A stretch of 64,000 nt of DNA from an uncultured Alphaproteobacteria bacterium (lineage in GTDB: Bacteria > Pseudomonadota > Alphaproteobacteria > Geminicoccales > Geminicoccaceae). Made by a program: the position numbers and the translations under genes. How positions within the stretch are numbered: the first letter of the stretch is position 1; every line of letters begins with the position of its first letter. This document shows positions 8,989 through 20,563 of this stretch, piece after piece. Under the pieces are notes generated by a model. The model worked only from the letters and a program-made list of their open reading frames with translations, did not search any database and was not told the DNA's origin. The stretch lies in the NCBI GenBank assembly GCA_937926445.1, contig CALBAK010000031.1, positions 1-64,000 on the forward strand, written 5' to 3'.

Positions 8989-11215
8989 GGTCGGTGGCGG
9001 AGGGTGCGGCTTCGGCAGGGGCGCGGCCGCCGGCCGTCGGGACGGTCGCCGCGAGGGTCGCGGCCGGCGGCTCGGCGATCAGGTGGACGGTGCGCTGCGG
9101 GAAGGGGATCTCGATGCCGAGCTCGTCGAAGCGGCGCTTGAGGCGGCGGTTGAACTCGCGGCCGACCCGCCACTGCTCGCCCGGTCGGGTCTTGATGCGG
9201 CCGCGGATCACGACCGCGGAATCCCCGAAGCGGTCGAGGCCGGCGATCTCGAGCGGCTCGAGGATCAGCCGCCGCCAGGGCCATTCGCGGCGCAGCTGGG
9301 CCTCGATCTCGTGCAGAACCGCGACCACCCTGTCGACGTTCTCCCGATAGCCGACGCCGAGGTCGAGGACCCAGAACGAATAGTCGCGCGTCATGTTGGT
9401 GATGCTGTCGATCGTGCCGAACGGGATCGTGTGGACGTCGCCGTTGTAGGCGCGCAGGGTCACGGTGCGCATGCTGATCGCTTCGACCACGCCGACGCGG
9501 CCGCCGAGATCGACCACGTCGCCGACCCGGATGGTGTCGCCGAGCAGGATGAAAAGGCCGTTGATGATGTCCTGGACGAGCTTCTGCGAGCCGAAGCCCA
9601 CCGCGAGGCCGATCACGCCGGCACCGGCCAGGAGCGGGGTCGCCTGGATGCCGAGCTCGCCGAGCACCGAGACGACGGCGATCAGGGCGAGAAGGACGAC
9701 CATGCCGCTCCGGGCGATCGCCGCGGCGGTGCGGGCGCGGTTGGAGTAGCGGACGTTGCCCTGAGCGTCGCGGGCGGCGATGTAGCCGCCGATCCACCAG
9801 GAGCCGAGCCGCCAGAGGCCGTAGCAGACGGCGAGAATCAGCCCGATGCGCAGGGCCTTGGCCAGGGTGGCGTGGCCCTCCGGGCTCGCGAGCCAGGCGA
9901 TCAGCCCGACCCCCCAGGCCTCGAGCAGGAGGACGAGGGCGGCGAGCTTGACCGCGGCCTTGAGGAGCCGGGTGACCAACCTCGGCTCGACGGCGGGGGC
10001 GGTCTCGCCCGGCTCTTCGCCCTCGGCCGCGGGGCGCGAAGCCGGGGCCGGCCGGTCGAGCCAGGTGAGGGCGAAATGGGCGGCGGCGAGCACGGCGAGC
10101 GTGGTGAGGGTGGCGCGCGCCGGCCCCCAGCCGAGGCCGAGGACGAGGAGCGCGGCGTTGAGCCAGACGAGCGCCACGAGCCAGAGATGCGCGCTGCCGA
10201 TCAGGAGATCCAAGAGGAGAAGTCGACGCAAGAAGTCGGCCTCGATCCAGCGGCCGAGCGCCCGCATCGCCCGCTCGATGGCGGCCCGCCGCACCAGGAT
10301 CGCGACCGTGAGAGCGAGGGCGACCAGGATCACGAGGAGGCTCGCGGCAGCGTCGTAGAGATCGGGCGGCAGGCCGAGCCGGCCGGCGACCAAGAGGAGC
10401 ATGTTGCCGAAGATCACCAGTCGGGCGATCCGCAGGGCCGCCCGCAGGACCGAACTCGGCGCGTCGTGCGGCGCCGGGCTGCCGGGCAGCGGCAGACCCC
10501 GGGCTTCGGCGAGGTGGCGGGCGGCGACGGTGAGCAGGCGATCGGCCAGCACCGCGGCCACGACGATCCAGGCCACCCGGGCGGTCGCCGGCAAAAAGCC
10601 GCCCTGGTCGAGGATCAGCCCGGTCACGCCCGCGAAGACGGTGGCGGGCAACAGGTCGAGGGCCGCGGCGCGCAGCCGGAGCGGAACCGAGAGCGGGCCC
10701 GTTGGGCGCCGCCGGCGAACCAACCGAGCCACAAGGAAGGCCACGAGGGCGGCCACGCCGAGCGCCTGGGCCACGCCGGTCCCGACGTTGTACCAGAGGG
10801 CGCGCCGGTACTCGTTCTCGAACTGGAAGGCGAGCCAATCGCCGAGCTGCGGCAGGTTGCCGAGCAGGGCACCGAGCGCCCCGAACACTCGAAGGGTGGC
10901 CTCGAGCCGTTCGACCAGCAGCCGGCTCGCCTGGTCGAGCGCGGTCTCGGCCACCCCGACCTCGGGCGGCTGTTCGGCGGTCGGACCGCTGCCGGCGGCG
11001 CGCAACGCGCGCAGCTTCGCGACGAGCTCGGCGCGGGCCTTCGGGTCCTCGAGTTCGCGGATCAGCGCGTCGAGCTCGGCGGCACTCGGCCCGGCCGTGC
11101 CGGCGGCAACGGGGGCCGCGGCCGAAAGTGCCGGTTGGGCCGCGACCCGAGGTGCCACGAGCCCGAGGAAGGCGAGCAGCAGCACGACGCCCGGGAGGCG
11201 GAGGGTTCGCGGCAT
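8981..11215 (-). CDS. Large MscS-family mechanosensitive channel
   Basis: 744 residues from the ATG at 11215; an upstream in-frame start would place 27 non-signal residues before a clear signal peptide (LPGVVLLLAFLGLVAPRVAA), so the internal start is preferred. A periplasmic helical domain is followed by many hydrophobic helices. The MscS pore helix and beta domain read PLLAGAGVIGLAVGFGSQ then LVQDIINGLFILLGDTIRVGDVV and NGDVHTIPFGTID. Family role: gated efflux of solutes on hypo-osmotic shock. The size puts it with MscK/YbdG-like large members. Its last codons overlap the tamA start by 8 bases, so translation is probably coupled. Confidence 0.9.
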   Translation of the reverse strand: MPRTLRLPGVVLLLAFLGLVAPRVAAQPALSAAAPVAAGTAGPSAAELDALIRELEDPKARAELVAKLRALRAAGSGPTAEQPPEVGVAETALDQASRLLVERLEATLRVFGALGALLGNLPQLGDWLAFQFENEYRRALWYNVGTGVAQALGVAALVAFLVARLVRRRRPTGPLSVPLRLRAAALDLLPATVFAGVTGLILDQGGFLPATARVAWIVVAAVLADRLLTVAARHLAEARGLPLPGSPAPHDAPSSVLRAALRIARLVIFGNMLLLVAGRLGLPPDLYDAAASLLVILVALALTVAILVRRAAIERAMRALGRWIEADFLRRLLLLDLLIGSAHLWLVALVWLNAALLVLGLGWGPARATLTTLAVLAAAHFALTWLDRPAPASRPAAEGEEPGETAPAVEPRLVTRLLKAAVKLAALVLLLEAWGVGLIAWLASPEGHATLAKALRIGLILAVCYGLWRLGSWWIGGYIAARDAQGNVRYSNRARTAAAIARSGMVVLLALIAVVSVLGELGIQATPLLAGAGVIGLAVGFGSQKLVQDIINGLFILLGDTIRVGDVVDLGGRVGVVEAISMRTVTLRAYNGDVHTIPFGTIDSITNMTRDYSFWVLDLGVGYRENVDRVVAVLHEIEAQLRREWPWRRLILEPLEIAGLDRFGDSAVVIRGRIKTRPGEQWRVGREFNRRLKRRFDELGIEIPFPQRTVHLIAEPPAATLAATVPTAGGRAPAEAAPSATDRG

Positions 11216-11264
11216 GAGCGGGCGATCTACGGCGCTCGCGCCGCGGCCGCAACCGCGGGTCGGC

Positions 11265-12080
11265 TCAGTCGGATGCGGCGGCCGGGCCGGGACCACCCGT
11301 CGCGAGGAAGCGGTGCTCGTCGCCCTCGAGCACGAGGCAGGTGAGCCGGCCGGTCCAGCAGGCGCCCGTGTCGATGCCGATCCGGTTGCGGCGCACGATC
11401 GGCTCCTCGCTCGGGGTGTGGCCGTGCACCACGATCTTGCCGAAATCGCCCGGGTAACTCAGGAACGGCTCGCGGATCCAGAGGAGGTCGGCCTCGCTCT
11501 GCGCCTCGAGCGGCACGCCCGGACGTACGCCGGCGTGGCAGAGGAAATAGTCGCCGAACGAGAAGGCGGGCGCGAGCGAGTCGAGGAGGCGACGATGCGC
11601 CTCTGGGAAGCGGTCGAGGAGAGCGGCCCGGGCGGCGGCGAGCCGTTCGGGCTCGGGCAGCGTGCGATCGAGGCCGACGCCGTAGCTCGCGAGGGTGGCG
11701 TTGCCGCCGAATTCCAGCCATGACTCGCCGACCGGGGCGCCGGCCAGGAACTCGCGCAACCACAGGTCGTGGTTGCCGAGGAGGAGGACCCGAGGCAGCC
11801 AGCGGAGGGGCGAGGCGATCAGATGGTCGAGGACGCGGCGGCTGTCGAATCCGCGATCGACATAGTCGCCGAGCAGGACGAGGACGGCGTGCACGGGCCG
11901 GCGGGCGGCCGCGAGATCCTCTTCGATCAGGGCTTCGATCTGTTGGAGGAGGTCGAGCCGGCCGTGCACGTCGCCGATCGCGTAGAGCCGGGTGCCGGCC
12001 GGCACGACGGGCGGCCGACCGGCGATCTCCGGCCGAGCCGGTGCCTCGGCGGCGCGACGCTGGAAGAGGCGACGCAGCAA
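11265..12080 (-). CDS. Serine/threonine-type metallophosphoesterase
   Basis: 271 residues with the three PPP-type metal-binding blocks in order: GDVHGR near residue 37, GDYVDRG near 72 and GNHD near 102, then distal His-containing segments (YFLCHAGVRPG, VVHGHTPSEEP). Such enzymes dephosphorylate proteins or hydrolyse Ap4A-like substrates; nothing here decides between them. The start is TTG at 12080. It lies 49 bases upstream of the MscS gene on the same strand and diverges from the barrel gene at 12325, with 244 bases between that should hold both promoters. Confidence 0.9.
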   Translation of the reverse strand: MLRRLFQRRAAEAPARPEIAGRPPVVPAGTRLYAIGDVHGRLDLLQQIEALIEEDLAAARRPVHAVLVLLGDYVDRGFDSRRVLDHLIASPLRWLPRVLLLGNHDLWLREFLAGAPVGESWLEFGGNATLASYGVGLDRTLPEPERLAAARAALLDRFPEAHRRLLDSLAPAFSFGDYFLCHAGVRPGVPLEAQSEADLLWIREPFLSYPGDFGKIVVHGHTPSEEPIVRRNRIGIDTGACWTGRLTCLVLEGDEHRFLATGGPGPAAASD

Positions 12081-12324
12081 GCTCGATCCCCGCGGCCGCT
12101 CGCTTCTCGGACGAGTGGATCAACAAGTGGCGTGGCCCGCCGGAGTGTGCCAGCGGCCGGCTGTGGCCAGTGCGCGACAGGCCGGACGCAACCGAGCGCG
12201 AGGGCCGCGACCGGCCGCGGTGGCACTCGCGCACGGGTTTGCCGCTGCCCGCTCGGTCGACTAAGAGAACGACGCGTGACCGCGCCTTCGCTCGGGCGCC
12301 GATACAACCTTCAGGAGAGAGCAC

Positions 12325-13566
12325 ATGCCTGGGCTGCCGAGGATCGGAACGCTCGCACTCTTGGGTGCCACCCTCGTCTCGCCCGTCGCTCTGGCCCAGC
12401 AGCCGGCGCCCGAACCCGAGCGCAACGTCACCGTCGAGGAGCGCCGGCGGCCGCAGTTCGATCCGCTCGGCATCCGCGCCGGCGGGTTCTTGGTCTATCC
12501 CAGCCTCCAGGTCGGTGGCGAGTACGACAGCAACGTGTTCGCCCTCGAGAACAACGAAGAGGACGATTTCGGTTTGCTGGTGCGGCCGCGGATCACCGCC
12601 GTGTCCCAGTGGTCGCGGCATTCTCTGAACATGAGCCTGTTCGGCGACTTCGCGCTTTACGAGGAGTTCGACGACAACAATTATCAGGACTTCGGTGCTT
12701 CGATCAACGGCCGGCTCGACATCACGCGAAACGACGTCTTGTTCGGAGATCTCTACCTGCAGCGGCGGCACGAGGGCCGAGAGTCTCCGGAGTCGGTCGG
12801 CTCGGAGAAGCTGGTCAATTATTTCGACGGGCTCGCTCGGATCGGCTATCGCCACGACTTCAATCTCGTCTACTTCGTGGTCGGGGGGTCGTTCAACCGC
12901 CGCGACTTCCAGGAGGAGGATCTCAACGAGGATCGCCGCGATCTGATCGATCTCAACGGTGATCTCCGGGTCGGCTACAAGATCTCGCCGCGCTTCAACG
13001 TCTTCGTCCAGGGCGACTACACGATCGTCCGCTACGACAAGACGCCGGACAATGCCGGGTTCGACCGCGACTCAAAGGGCTGGGGCTTTTCGGTCGGCAC
13101 CGACGTCGACATCACCGGGATCCTGTTCGGCGAGGCCAGGGTCGGCTACATCCGGCGCGAGTACGACGACGACCGGCTCGACAATGTGAGCGGACCGGGT
13201 GGCCTCGCCAAGCTCACCTGGAACGTGACGGGCCTCACCTCGCTGATCTTCGAGGCGGGTGGTGGGATCGTAGAGACCACCCAGAACGGCGCGTCGGCCG
13301 ATCTGCAGAGCAACGTCGCGGCAGAGGTTCAACACGAGCTCCTGCGCAACCTCATCCTCAACGGCCGCCTGAGCTTCACCCGCGACGATTTCCAGGGCAT
13401 CGATCGGACCGATCACACCTACCGCGCGCGAGCCGGGGCGCGCTATCTCCTCAACCGCAATCTGAGCCTCGATGCGGCCTACGAATTCGCCACCCGCGAC
13501 TCGGACGTGAACGGCGCCGACTACGATCGTCACCTCGTCCGCGTCGGTGTGACGGCGCGACTGTGA
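12325..13566 (+). CDS. Outer-membrane beta-barrel protein of the BBP2_2 type
   Basis: 413 residues. A cleavable signal peptide (IGTLALLGATLVSPVALAQ) precedes FDPLGIRAGGFLVYPSLQVGGEYDSNVFA, typical of barrels that accompany exopolysaccharide export. The rest is alternating amphipathic strands with short turns, ending DRHLVRVGVTARL. AGGAGAG-like ribosome binding site 5 bases before the ATG. The Wza-like gene 105 bases downstream supports a role in polysaccharide secretion or anchoring. No glycosyltransferase lies nearby, so the partner polysaccharide is unknown. Confidence 0.82.
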   Translation: MPGLPRIGTLALLGATLVSPVALAQQPAPEPERNVTVEERRRPQFDPLGIRAGGFLVYPSLQVGGEYDSNVFALENNEEDDFGLLVRPRITAVSQWSRHSLNMSLFGDFALYEEFDDNNYQDFGASINGRLDITRNDVLFGDLYLQRRHEGRESPESVGSEKLVNYFDGLARIGYRHDFNLVYFVVGGSFNRRDFQEEDLNEDRRDLIDLNGDLRVGYKISPRFNVFVQGDYTIVRYDKTPDNAGFDRDSKGWGFSVGTDVDITGILFGEARVGYIRREYDDDRLDNVSGPGGLAKLTWNVTGLTSLIFEAGGGIVETTQNGASADLQSNVAAEVQHELLRNLILNGRLSFTRDDFQGIDRTDHTYRARAGARYLLNRNLSLDAAYEFATRDSDVNGADYDRHLVRVGVTARL

Positions 13567-13671
13567 GGAGGGCACGGACCGACTCTTCTTGCGGGTGAGC
13601 TCGCTTCTCCATACTTTCCGCGCGGTGCCGCCGGGCGGCGCCCGCGGCCGAGGATCGAGACGAGGTCGGAA

Positions 13672-14277
13672 ATGCTGGTCTGGCTGGTCGAAGCGACGCG
13701 CCGATGGCTGGGCCTTGGCGCGCTTCTCCTGCTGGTCGCCTGTGCGAGCTCGCCGCCCCCCGCGCAGATGGTCGGGACGCCGGTACCGACGGCTGCCGGC
13801 GCACCGGCGCCGGTGAGCACACCGCCCTATACGCTCGGATCGGGCGACAAAGTGAAGGTGGTGGTGTTCCGCCACGACGATCTCTCGGGGGAGTTCACCC
13901 TCGACGGTGCCGGCAATTTCGCCATGCCACTCGTGGGCGAGATCCAGGCCTACGGGCTCACCACCCGCGAGCTCGAGGAGCGGATCAAGGCCAAGCTCAA
14001 GGACGGCTATCTGGTCGATCCCCAGGTGAGCGTCGAGGTCACCAACTACCGGCCCTTCTACATCCTGGGTGAGGTCAACCGGCCCGGCCAGTACGAATAC
14101 GTCAACGGCATGACGGCTCTCCAGGCGGTGACCATCGCCGGCGGTTACACCTATCGGGCCAAGCAGGACGCGCTCGTCTTGAAGCGGGGCGGAGCCAACG
14201 CGCAAGGCGTGTTGGTGCCGCCGACCCAGCCGATCCTGCCCGGCGACATCGTCGAGGTGCAGGAGCGCTTCTTCTGA
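13672..14277 (+). CDS. Polysaccharide export lipoprotein (Wza/GumB family)
   Basis: 201 residues. The N-terminus has a lipobox (LLLLVAC, Cys24), a short Pro/Ala linker, a Poly_export domain (YTLGSGDKVKVVVF, about 52-130) and a SLBB domain (FYILGEVNRPGQYEY, about 124-190). Family knowledge: an outer-membrane lipoprotein ring that exports capsule or exopolysaccharide. It is shorter than E. coli Wza and resembles the compact alphaproteobacterial form. It shares orientation with the barrel protein upstream. No Wzc-type kinase is nearby. Confidence 0.9.
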   Translation: MLVWLVEATRRWLGLGALLLLVACASSPPPAQMVGTPVPTAAGAPAPVSTPPYTLGSGDKVKVVVFRHDDLSGEFTLDGAGNFAMPLVGEIQAYGLTTRELEERIKAKLKDGYLVDPQVSVEVTNYRPFYILGEVNRPGQYEYVNGMTALQAVTIAGGYTYRAKQDALVLKRGGANAQGVLVPPTQPILPGDIVEVQERFF

Positions 14278-14401
14278 GCCCGGACCCGACCTCGACCGGA
14301 ACGCGCCGCCGCCCGGAGCCGAGCCGGGCGGTCGGGTGTGACGACGGACCGAGCGGAGGGCGACGGCCCGGTCGGGCCGGCGCTGCCGGGGATGCCCCGC
14401 G

Positions 14402-15730
14402 ATGAGCGAGCCCGCCGCTGCGCAGCGCTGGCTCGAGGCCGCCCGGGTCTATCTCGAGCCCAGGATCCTGGGCATCCTTCTCCTGGGCTTCGCCTCGGGC
14501 CTGCCGCTCGCGCTCACCGGCGGCACGCTCACGATGCGCCTGGCCGAAGCCGGGGTGCAGACCGCGGCGATCGGCTTCTTCGCCTGGGTCGGCCTCGCCT
14601 ACGGCTGGAAATTCCTCTGGTCACCCGTAGTCGACCGAGTACCGCTCCCGCTCCTTTCCCGCGCGCTCGGCCGGCGGCGCGGCTGGCTTCTCGCGACGCA
14701 GCTCGCCCTCGCCGCCGCGACCTCGGGCCTCGGCCTCGCCGATCCGGCCACCGACCTTGCCCGGGTGGCCGGGTTGGCGGTGCTCGTCGCGTTCCTCTCG
14801 GCCACCCAGGACATCGTGATCGACGCCTTCCGGGTGGAGCTCGTGAGCCGCGACCGGCAGGGGGCGGCCGCCGCGATGCTCGTGATCGGCTATCGGCTCG
14901 CCATGTTCGTCTCGGGGGCGGGTGCACTCCTGCTCGCCGAGTGGTACGGCTGGGAACTCGCCTACGGCGCCATGGCGGCCCTGCTGCTCGCCGCTGTCGC
15001 GGTCACGCTGACACTCCCCGAGCCCGCGGTCCCGACCGAACCCGCCCCGCCACCCGGGCGCGGTGCCCTCGCCTTCCGCCTCGAGCAGGCGGTCGTGGCA
15101 CCCTTCGCCGAGTTCTTCGCCCGCAACGGGGCGGCGACGGCGATCCTGATCCTGCTCTTCGTCGTCCTCTACAAGCTCGGCGATGCGCTTCTGGGCGCGC
15201 TCACGAGCCCGCTCTACGTGGGTCTCGGCTTCGCCAAGAGCGAGGTGGCGGCGATCGTCAAAAGCTGGGGTCTCGTCGCGGTCCTCGTGGGTGGGGTACT
15301 GGGTGGCCTCGTCGTCAAGAGGCTCGGTCTCTTGCCCGCGCTCTGGGTCTGTGGTCTCGCCCAGATGGCCTCCAACCTGATGTTCCTCCTCCTCTATTGG
15401 GCTGGCCACGACCTTCTCGTGCTCGGGCTCACGATCACGATCGAGAACCTCGCGGGCGGCATGGGGACCACCGCCTTCGTGGCCTATCTGAGCGCGCTCT
15501 GCAACGTGACCTACACGGCCACCCAATACGCGCTCCTCTCCTCGCTCATGGCGCAGGCGCGCACCTTCCTCGCCGGCTTCGCCGGGCTCCTGCAGGCCGG
15601 TCTCGGCTGGCCGGGGTTCGTCCTGCTCACGACCGTGGCGGCCCTGCCCGGGCTCCTGCTGATCCGCCTGCTCGAGCGGCGGCTGCAGCCCGCGGAGGAG
15701 CGTCCCGTTCCCCTCGTCCAGGGTGCCTGA
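14402..15730 (+). CDS. AmpG-like MFS permease
   Basis: 442 residues, about 12-14 hydrophobic helices. Features shared with AmpG muropeptide permeases are the N-terminal ILGILLLGFASGLPLALTGG block, the GLAYGWKFLWSPVVDR loop, ATQDIVIDAFRVE in helix 4-5, and the central GDALLGALTSPLYVGLGF block. AmpG imports anhydro-muropeptides released by wall turnover, feeding recycling and sometimes beta-lactamase induction. No recycling enzyme (NagZ, AmpD) is adjacent, so the substrate is inferred from family only. Confidence 0.85.
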   Translation: MSEPAAAQRWLEAARVYLEPRILGILLLGFASGLPLALTGGTLTMRLAEAGVQTAAIGFFAWVGLAYGWKFLWSPVVDRVPLPLLSRALGRRRGWLLATQLALAAATSGLGLADPATDLARVAGLAVLVAFLSATQDIVIDAFRVELVSRDRQGAAAAMLVIGYRLAMFVSGAGALLLAEWYGWELAYGAMAALLLAAVAVTLTLPEPAVPTEPAPPPGRGALAFRLEQAVVAPFAEFFARNGAATAILILLFVVLYKLGDALLGALTSPLYVGLGFAKSEVAAIVKSWGLVAVLVGGVLGGLVVKRLGLLPALWVCGLAQMASNLMFLLLYWAGHDLLVLGLTITIENLAGGMGTTAFVAYLSALCNVTYTATQYALLSSLMAQARTFLAGFAGLLQAGLGWPGFVLLTTVAALPGLLLIRLLERRLQPAEERPVPLVQGA

Positions 15731-15754
15731 GCACGCCGGGCGGCGGGTCGGGCG

Positions 15755-16277
15755 GTGAGCCGGGCCGATCTGCCGAAGCTCGCCCTGGCGCTCGCGATCG
15801 GTGCGGTGGGCGGGCTGCTCTTCACCATCTCGAAGCTGCCGCTCGCCTGGATGCTCCGGCCGATGCTCGCGACCACGATCGCGAGCCTCGCCGGTGCACC
15901 CCTTGCCGTGCCGGCGGCACTGCGCGGCCCGACGATCGCCGTTCTGGGCGTGCTGTTGGGCTCGGGGTTCGACGAGGCGGTGCTCGAGCGCCTGCTGCGC
16001 TGGCTGCCCGTTCTGGCTCGCCCTGCCCGTCTACGTCGCGGGTGTGACCCTCCTCGCCTACCTGTATCTTCGCCGTCTCGCCCGGCTCGATCCGCGCACC
16101 GCCTGGTTCTCGGCGCCGCCGGGCGGGCTCGCCGAGACGAGCCTCGTGGCCCTCGCAATCGGGGACGATCCAGCGCTCGTGGCGGCGGTCCACATCGTCC
16201 GTGTCGCGCTCGTCGTCGTGGCCGCACCGCTGCTGTTCCGCCTCCTGGAGCGGCGGCTGCCGGCGGCCGCATCGTGA
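15755..16277 (+). pseudogene. Half-length AbrB-type membrane protein, frameshifted
   Basis: The TransporterAbrB family usually has two membrane repeats and about 350 residues. Here one repeat is present. The first part (SRADLPKLALALAIGAVGG through ERLLRWLPV) is read from the GTG at 15755. At about 16010-16020 the good reading moves by one base, continuing WLALPVYVAGVTLLAYLYL and ending RLLERRLPAAAS with a stop at 16277. Staying in the first frame gives Arg-rich nonsense to 16408. Either an insertion has broken the gene or the sequence has an indel; the missing second repeat favours decay. It converges on ftsH. Confidence 0.72.
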
Positions 16278-16362
16278 GCGCGATCCGCTCGCGCGGAGGC
16301 GGCGAGCCGATCGTGGGGAAGGAGGAGGGAGGGCGGCGCCGGAGCCGGCGCTGTCGGCCCGC

Positions 16363-18305
<1,943 letters not shown>

Positions 18306-18309
<4 letters not shown>

Positions 18310-19514
18310 AGGATCGGTCCTTCACCGCTCGACGGCCGCGGGCACCGGTCGGTCGGCGCGTCTGCGGCGGGAGCGACGCGCGCGGGCCGAGCCTGGCCAG
18401 AGACCGCCTCCGAACTCTTACATAGGCGGTCGGGACCCTCAAGCAACATCGGCACGAAGGCCGCACCGACGAGCGCCGGGCCGGGCCGCTCCGCCGGCTT
18501 CCGGCCCGGCCGGCACTCGGGCTCGATCGCGATCAGGCCGCGGCTGCGCGTGAGCAGGCAGCCGGCGAGGTTGCGCCGTGTCGGCTCGCGCGCGAGCAGC
18601 GCCCCGAGCAGCCGGCCGACGGAGGCCGGTGGCGGCGGGTAGCGGCCGCCACCCAAGGTTGCGACCGCCCGCCGCAGCAAGGCCCGCGCGAGTTCGGCGG
18701 GCGCCGCCTCGAGACCCGCCGCATCGACCAGGATCCGCCGCGCCGCGGGATCGGGCCGGGCGATCCGGGCCGCGAGATCGGCCAGTGCGCGCTCGAGCCG
18801 GGCGCGCTCGTCACCGACGCTCGCGATGTCGGCCAGGGTGGCTCCGCTCGTGGTCCCGGCGGCCCGCAGCCGCGCCCGCTCGAAGCGTGGGTCGCGATTG
18901 CTCGGATCCTCGATCCAGGGCTGGCCCATGGCCTCGAGCGTGGCGCGCAGGCGTGCTTTGGGGACGTCGAGCAGGGGGCGAAGGAGGCGAACCCGGCCGG
19001 TCTCGCGGATCGCCGACATCGCCGCGAGCCCCTCGGGACCGCTGCGGCGCGCCCGCCGCATCGCCGCCGTCTCGCGCTGATCGTCCGCCTGATGCGCCAA
19101 CAGGAGATGAAGGATGCCGGCCTCGGCGCAGGCCCCCTCGAGGAGTGCCAGGCGGGCGGCGCGTGCCCTTTCCTGGATCCGGCTCTCGGGCCGCGGGCCG
19201 GTCCAGGCGAGGATCCGACAGGGAATGCCGCGGGCGGCGAGCCAGCCGGCGAGGCGCGCCGCCTCGGCGGCGGAGGCGGACCTGAGCCCGTGATCGACGT
19301 GGAGGGCACGAACGGTGCCGCCCCGGGCCCGCGCCCAGCGATCGGCCAGGAGGAGGAGGGCGAGGCTGTCGGGCCCGCCCGAGACGGCGACTGCGAGCTT
19401 GGGCGGTCGCTCGAAGGGGCCCAGGGCCTCGAGGCGACGGGCGAGCTCATCGGCCCCGAGCGGGGTCGCTTCGGGCGCGATCGGCTCAGCTGCAGCCGGC
19501 AGCGGCGCGCTCAC
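18306..19514 (-). CDS. tilS: TilS, tRNA(Ile)-lysidine synthetase
   Basis: 402 residues. The PP-loop [10 protein letters not shown] near residue 46 binds ATP; HVDHGLR and [13 protein letters not shown] are the next conserved blocks. The enzyme converts C34 of the tRNA-Ile CAU anticodon to lysidine, allowing AUA decoding. The start is GTG at 19514, inside the last 29 bases of the cpoB gene. Upstream of ftsH in the conserved order; normally essential. Confidence 0.95.
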
Positions 19515-20553
19515 GGGCGAGCGCCTGGCGGACCGCCGAGGAGGCGTTGGGATGGCGGCGGTCGAGCTCGGCGAAGGTCTGGCAGGCCTTTTCCTTGTCG
19601 CCCAGGCGGGCGAGGGCGACGCCGAGCTTCAAGAGATTGTCCGGAGCGCGCGGCGCTTCGGGGCCGAAGGTCCGGTAGTTGCGGGCGAAGGTCGCGGCCG
19701 CGTTCTGCCAGTCCTCGCGGACGAGGAAGGTCTCGCCGAGCCAATAGGCCGCGGTCGAGGCGTTGGGATCGTTCGGAAAGTCCTCGACGAAGCGGCGCAG
19801 CGCCTCCTCCGCCGCCTCCCACTCGCCTTTCTGGAGGAGCTCGCGGGCCGCGGCCCAGCGGCCGGCGGCGCCGGGCTCGGCGGGCGCCGGGCCGGTGGGG
19901 CCGGTCCGTGCCGCCTGCTGCTGGGCAGGTGCCGGAGCGGCCTGGGCGGGCGGCGGGCCGGGCCGGGCCGGTGGCGGCGCGGTGGTGCCGGGTGTGGGGT
20001 CGATACCGAGGATCGCCTCGCGCGGGATGGTGCCGAGCACGTAGCCGCGGCGAGCGGCGAGATCGCTCTCGACCGGCGGGCCGGCGGATCTGCCGGCGTT
20101 GGCCGGGCTCGTGGCGCCCGCTGCGGCCGAACCGGCGGGCGGAGCGGGTCGGGTCGGGGGCGTCGGGGGCTGCGGCTGGCTCGGTGCGGCAGCGGCGGTC
20201 GGCGCCGCTCCGCCGCGGCTCACGACCGGCGCCGGCGGCCGCGTCTCCGCCGGCGGCGGCTCGGCGCGGCCTCCCTCGATCGCCGCGAGCCGGTCCTCGA
20301 GCCGCTCGACCCGCTCGCGTAGCCGGTCGCGTTCGAGCTCGAGCACCTCGATCCGGCCGCGCAGCCGGCGCAGCTCCTCCTCGAGCTCGCCGACCCGGGC
20401 GACGGCGAGCGCCGCCCGCTGGGCGTCGAGCGACTGGGCCCTGGTCGGCGGGTCGCCCGGGAAGAGGAGGAGCGGGAGGGCGAGGACGAGGGCCGGGAGG
20501 GGACCGCCACCCGTCGGCGGCCGAACCTCGAGGCGAAACTCGCCGCGCACCAC
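19486..20553 (-). CDS. cpoB: CpoB/YbgF, periplasmic Tol-Pal accessory protein
   Basis: About 355 residues. A signal peptide (LVLALPLLLFPGDPPTRA) is followed by a coiled-coil (about 45-95, VGELEEELRRLRGRIEVLE), a long Pro/Ala/Gly linker and C-terminal TPR repeats (LLQKGEWEAAEEALRRF, AAYWLGETFL, NLLKLGVALARLGD). CpoB links outer-membrane constriction to septal wall synthesis. An ATG at 20595 is in frame but lies within pal; the GTG pair at 20553/20550 just after the pal stop is preferred. The start remains uncertain. Confidence 0.88.
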   Translation of the reverse strand: MVRGEFRLEVRPPTGGGPLPALVLALPLLLFPGDPPTRAQSLDAQRAALAVARVGELEEELRRLRGRIEVLELERDRLRERVERLEDRLAAIEGGRAEPPPAETRPPAPVVSRGGAAPTAAAAPSQPQPPTPPTRPAPPAGSAAAGATSPANAGRSAGPPVESDLAARRGYVLGTIPREAILGIDPTPGTTAPPPARPGPPPAQAAPAPAQQQAARTGPTGPAPAEPGAAGRWAAARELLQKGEWEAAEEALRRFVEDFPNDPNASTAAYWLGETFLVREDWQNAAATFARNYRTFGPEAPRAPDNLLKLGVALARLGDKEKACQTFAELDRRHPNASSAVRQALARERAAAGCS

Positions 20554-20563
20554 CGGCGCCGGC

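Noticed and set aside
16340-16362. GC-rich inverted repeat between the AbrB-like gene and ftsH as a terminator
   Set aside because: The stem is short with a two-base loop and there is no T-tract on either strand.
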